This document shows positions 61,765-64,000 of a stretch of 64,000 bases of DNA, one piece after another. Every line of letters starts with the position of its first letter. Position 1 is the stretch's first letter. The notes under the pieces were generated by a model. It was not told where the DNA came from. It saw only the letters and a list, made by a program, of their open reading frames with translations, and searched no databases. Made by a program: the position numbers and the translations under genes. This DNA is from Actinacidiphila guanduensis (GTDB lineage Bacteria; Actinomycetota; Actinomycetes; Streptomycetales; Streptomycetaceae): contig NZ_FNIE01000005.1 in the NCBI RefSeq assembly GCF_900103985.1, positions 310,001-374,000 of the forward strand. The letters are read 5' to 3'.

Positions 61765-63351
61765 TCAGGCCCCCCGCCGCAGCAGCCGGGACGCGCCCGC
61801 GGCAGCGGTCGTCGCCAGCATCCACCCCAGCAGGATCAGGCCCGTGGCCACCCACTGCCCGACGCCCGTCTCCCGCCAGGCGTTGTCCTGGCCGAGGTCG
61901 ATCACCGGCAGCAGCAGGTCCAGCGCGTACAGGGCCGGGTTCCAGTGCGGCACGTAGCCGCTGTCGGCCGGGTGCGGCGCGGGCTCCACTGCGAAATACA
62001 CCGCGCCCAGCGCCCACAGCACCGCCATCCACACCGCGGCCCGGCCCGGCCGGAAGCCGTATCCCACCGTGACGTCCTGCAGCCAGCCCCACGTGCGGCC
62101 CACCACGGTCAGCGACTCGCGGCGCCGCCGCTGCCGGGCCAGCAGCACCTCGCGGGCCTCGACGTCCTCCCCGCTCGCCCGCAGCGCCGCGGCCAGCCGC
62201 TCGTACGGCTCCGGCCGGAACTCCGGGGTCGCCGCGCGCAGCCAGGCGATCCGGGAGCGCAGCGGGAAGTCGGCGGGCGGGGTGAGGCTGTCGTAGGTGA
62301 AGTCACGCAGCGACAGCCGGCCCGGGGCCGGCCAGCTCTCGGGCGCGTCCACCAGCTTGCCGACCCGGGCGCCGGACAGCGAGACCATGCCGTCCGGCGG
62401 GGTGCCCGGGGTGAAGCGCAGCTCGGGGGTCTGGATGCGCCGCAGCGAGAGCTGCTGCTCGTCGGCGAGCCGGAAGTCGGCGCGGGTGATGATCACCGCG
62501 TTGCCGAACCGGCCGTCGTCCAGCCGCAGCCCGCCCTCGCAGACGAAGTCCCGGGTGGGCATCCCGGGCGGCGGCGGGGTGTCGCCGCCGACGGAGTCCG
62601 CCGCGCTCCAGCCCGCCGTCAGGTAGAGGGTGTGCTCGACCTGGACCCTGGCCGCGTTGAGCGCGTAGCGGCCCGACGGGTTGCGCAGGGTGGAGCCGCG
62701 CAGGCTCAGCCGGCCGCCGATGCGAGCGCTGCGCAGGCTGAACTCTCCGGTGACGTCGAGCAGTTCGGCGTCCACGTCCTGCCCGACGTGCAGCCCGTCG
62801 GCGGCCACCGCGCGGCCGACCCGGTCGCGGCGCACGGTCGCCTGGTTGAGCATCAGATCGGTGCCGATCTGGGCGTCGGTCATGCGTATGCCGCCGGGGA
62901 CGACGCACTGCGGCAGGTGCAGGTCGCCGGTGATCTGCAGCCGGGCCGCCTCCACCCGCGGGATCAGGCAGTGCACCAGGCGGATGCTGCCGGCCCGGCA
63001 CTCCTGGAGCATCAGCTGCTCGTCGAAGCGGCAGTCGTCCATCTGGACGTAAGGGGTGATGACACCGCCGGAGAGCATCAGCCGGCCGCTGATCCGCACC
63101 CCGGCGAGCTTGAGCGCGGCCACCCGGCCCGGCTGGGAGGGCGGCGGGTTCAGTAACAGCTCGGCGACCGCCTGCGCCCGCACGGTGCGCTCCTCGGGCC
63201 ACGGCGGGCCGTCGATCGGGTCGGCCGCCGGCGCGCCGCCCTGCGCGGAAGGGTGCAGGTCGCAGGTGCGGCCGGCCCGGAACAGCCACCACATGCGCTG
63301 CTCCGGCGCCGTCCAGTCGTCCGGTGGCGCCGTCCTGTCCCGTTCGGCCAT
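61765..63351 (-). CDS. large membrane-anchored repeat protein (often misnamed oxidoreductase)
   Basis: A 528-residue protein. Residues about 40-330 are a pentapeptide- or beta-helix-like series of short strands (LKLAGVRISGRLMLSGG, LRSARIGGRLSLRGSTLRN, VEHTLYLTAG, LDDGRFGNAVIITRADFRL), with repeated G-R-L and A-R-I-G elements. A helical part follows (PEPYERLAAALRASGEDVEAREVLLARQRRRRESL), and then two or three hydrophobic helices (AVWMAVLWALGAVYFAV, WVATGLILLGWMLATTAAAG). It resembles Streptomyces proteins annotated as membrane-associated oxidoreductases, for which I see no redox motif. ATG at 63351 has GGGAGGGG upstream. Divergent from hisD. The role is unknown. Confidence 0.75.
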   Translation of the reverse strand: MAERDRTAPPDDWTAPEQRMWWLFRAGRTCDLHPSAQGGAPAADPIDGPPWPEERTVRAQAVAELLLNPPPSQPGRVAALKLAGVRISGRLMLSGGVITPYVQMDDCRFDEQLMLQECRAGSIRLVHCLIPRVEAARLQITGDLHLPQCVVPGGIRMTDAQIGTDLMLNQATVRRDRVGRAVAADGLHVGQDVDAELLDVTGEFSLRSARIGGRLSLRGSTLRNPSGRYALNAARVQVEHTLYLTAGWSAADSVGGDTPPPPGMPTRDFVCEGGLRLDDGRFGNAVIITRADFRLADEQQLSLRRIQTPELRFTPGTPPDGMVSLSGARVGKLVDAPESWPAPGRLSLRDFTYDSLTPPADFPLRSRIAWLRAATPEFRPEPYERLAAALRASGEDVEAREVLLARQRRRRESLTVVGRTWGWLQDVTVGYGFRPGRAAVWMAVLWALGAVYFAVEPAPHPADSGYVPHWNPALYALDLLLPVIDLGQDNAWRETGVGQWVATGLILLGWMLATTAAAGASRLLRRGA

Positions 63352-63574
63352 CCCCGCCCCTCCCCGTGCCCGCCGGTCCCCGCTGGTACCCGACCGGCCC
63401 TGCTCGTCCCTGCTGGCCACTGCTCGTCCCTGCCCGGCCCCCGTCCCGGCGGGGCGCGGCCGCCACGCTAGCGGCACCGCCGGTCCCCGCGGCAAACAGG
63501 CCCTTACCCCGCGGCCGCCCCCGTGTCACGGCGCCGCCACGAAAGCCGCGCCCGGCCGCGACCCGCCCCCGTAT

Positions 63575-63628
63575 CACGGAATGGAACCGTGAAACGGCCG
63601 CGGCGGGCGGGTCTCTACACTTGGCAGG
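63575..63628 (+). promoter_or_regulatory. candidate hisD promoter, possibly leaderless start
   Basis: CACGG (63575-63579) and CCGTG (63587-63591) form a small inverted repeat. TACACT (63615-63620) is a good -10, ending 8 bases before the GTG at 63629, with no clear -35. Transcription starting 6-7 bases after the -10 would begin within a few bases of the start codon. The nearby GGCAGG is too close to be a normal ribosome site. Confidence 0.35.
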
Positions 63629-64000
63629 GTGATCTCCCGAATCGACCTGCGCGGTGCCGCCTTCCCCGAGGGCGGTATCGACCGCGACCTGCTGCCCCGT
63701 GCCGAGTTCGACGTGGAGGCCGCGCTGGAGGCAGTGCGGCCGATCTGCGAGGACGTGCGCCATCGCGGCACCGCGGCGGTGCTGGAGTACGGCGAGCGGT
63801 TCGACGGGGTCCGCCTGGAGCGGCTGCGGGTGCCCGCCGAGGCGCTGGCCGGCGCGCTGGCCGCGCTCGACCCGGAGGTCCGCGCCGCCCTGGAGGAGTC
63901 GGTCCGCCGGGCCCGCGCCGTCCACCGCGACCAGCGCCGCACCGACACCACCACCCAGGTCGTGCCCGGCGGCAGCGTCACCGAGCGCTGGGTGCCCGTC
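63629..64000 (+). CDS. hisD: histidinol dehydrogenase, 5' part (cut by window end)
   Basis: First 124 codons of hisD, with no stop before the window ends. The enzyme makes L-histidine from L-histidinol via two NAD-dependent oxidations. Seen: [61 protein letters not shown], then [46 protein letters not shown], the typical HisD N-terminal region (PI-x-V-R-x-G-AVLEY and the W-x-P-V segment). GTG start at 63629. In streptomycetes hisD heads the histidine operon, so hisC and others should follow outside the window. Confidence 0.9.
   Translation, partial: MISRIDLRGAAFPEGGIDRDLLPRAEFDVEAALEAVRPICEDVRHRGTAAVLEYGERFDGVRLERLRVPAEALAGALAALDPEVRAALEESVRRARAVHRDQRRTDTTTQVVPGGSVTERWVPV

Noticed and set aside
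61765-63351. The oxidoreductase label commonly given to this type of protein
   Set aside because: No Rossmann, flavin or metal-binding motif is visible; the protein is repeat-rich with C-terminal membrane helices.

Overview
The window is a high-GC actinobacterial chromosome segment, almost certainly from a Streptomycetaceae member (Streptomyces or a close relative such as Actinacidiphila, Streptacidiphilus or Kitasatospora). The signs are strong G/C bias at third codon positions, many GTG starts, a complete Streptomyces-type division and cell wall (dcw) cluster running from mraZ to divIVA, and the gene order around it (ileS, lspA, rluD, dnaE, hisD). No rRNA, tRNA, transposase, integrase or CRISPR array was found.

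Layout. Positions 1-6.1 kb hold a mixed set: a DUF4126 membrane protein, a peptidase E-like protein, a two-gene unit (winged-helix protein plus small membrane protein) beside the least GC-rich DNA I noticed, and a TetR regulator divergent from a HEPN (SAV_6107-type) protein and a methyltransferase. At 6.1-6.6 kb is a DUF3040 gene with a textbook terminator. Next comes an apparently accessory block for exported functions: a Tat-exported amidase, an unrecognised 60-residue protein and a large secreted alpha/beta hydrolase, all translationally coupled (7.0-11.7 kb), and a convergent secreted phospholipase D-like protein. The minus-strand moxR-DUF58-transglutaminase operon and a beta-carbonic anhydrase follow (13.1-18.9 kb).

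From 18.9 to 38.9 kb lies the dcw cluster on the plus strand: mraZ, rsmH, ftsL, ftsI, murE, murF, mraY, murD, ftsW, murG, ftsQ, ftsZ, pgeF, yggS, sepF, yggT, divIVA. It encodes synthesis of UDP-MurNAc-pentapeptide from UDP-MurNAc-dipeptide onward, lipid I and II, septal transglycosylase and transpeptidase, the Z-ring and its anchor SepF, and the polar-growth scaffold DivIVA. Most genes overlap by ATGA or GTGA. The mraZ promoter carries four GTGGN boxes at exact 10-bp spacing, and the ftsZ leader carries several candidate operators. murC and ftsA are absent from the cluster.

From 38.9 kb on: ileS (minus strand) behind a T-box leader with an AUC specifier; a DksA/TraR-like protein with a degenerate zinc finger; lspA; rluD; a CPA1 Na+/H+ antiporter; an MscS channel; a dienelactone hydrolase-like protein; a DsbA-like thioredoxin; a membrane protein; dnaE; a 60-residue basic protein; a NYN-domain protein; an ABC exporter pair; a DUF2567-like membrane protein; ybaK; a LON-domain protein; a large repeat-type membrane-anchored protein; and the start of hisD, cut by the window end.

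The most distinctive non-genic signal is a modular, palindrome-rich intergenic repeat found at four places (about 32.2, 43.7, 56.5 and 58.9 kb), always between co-directional plus-strand genes and once inside the dcw cluster between murG and ftsQ.
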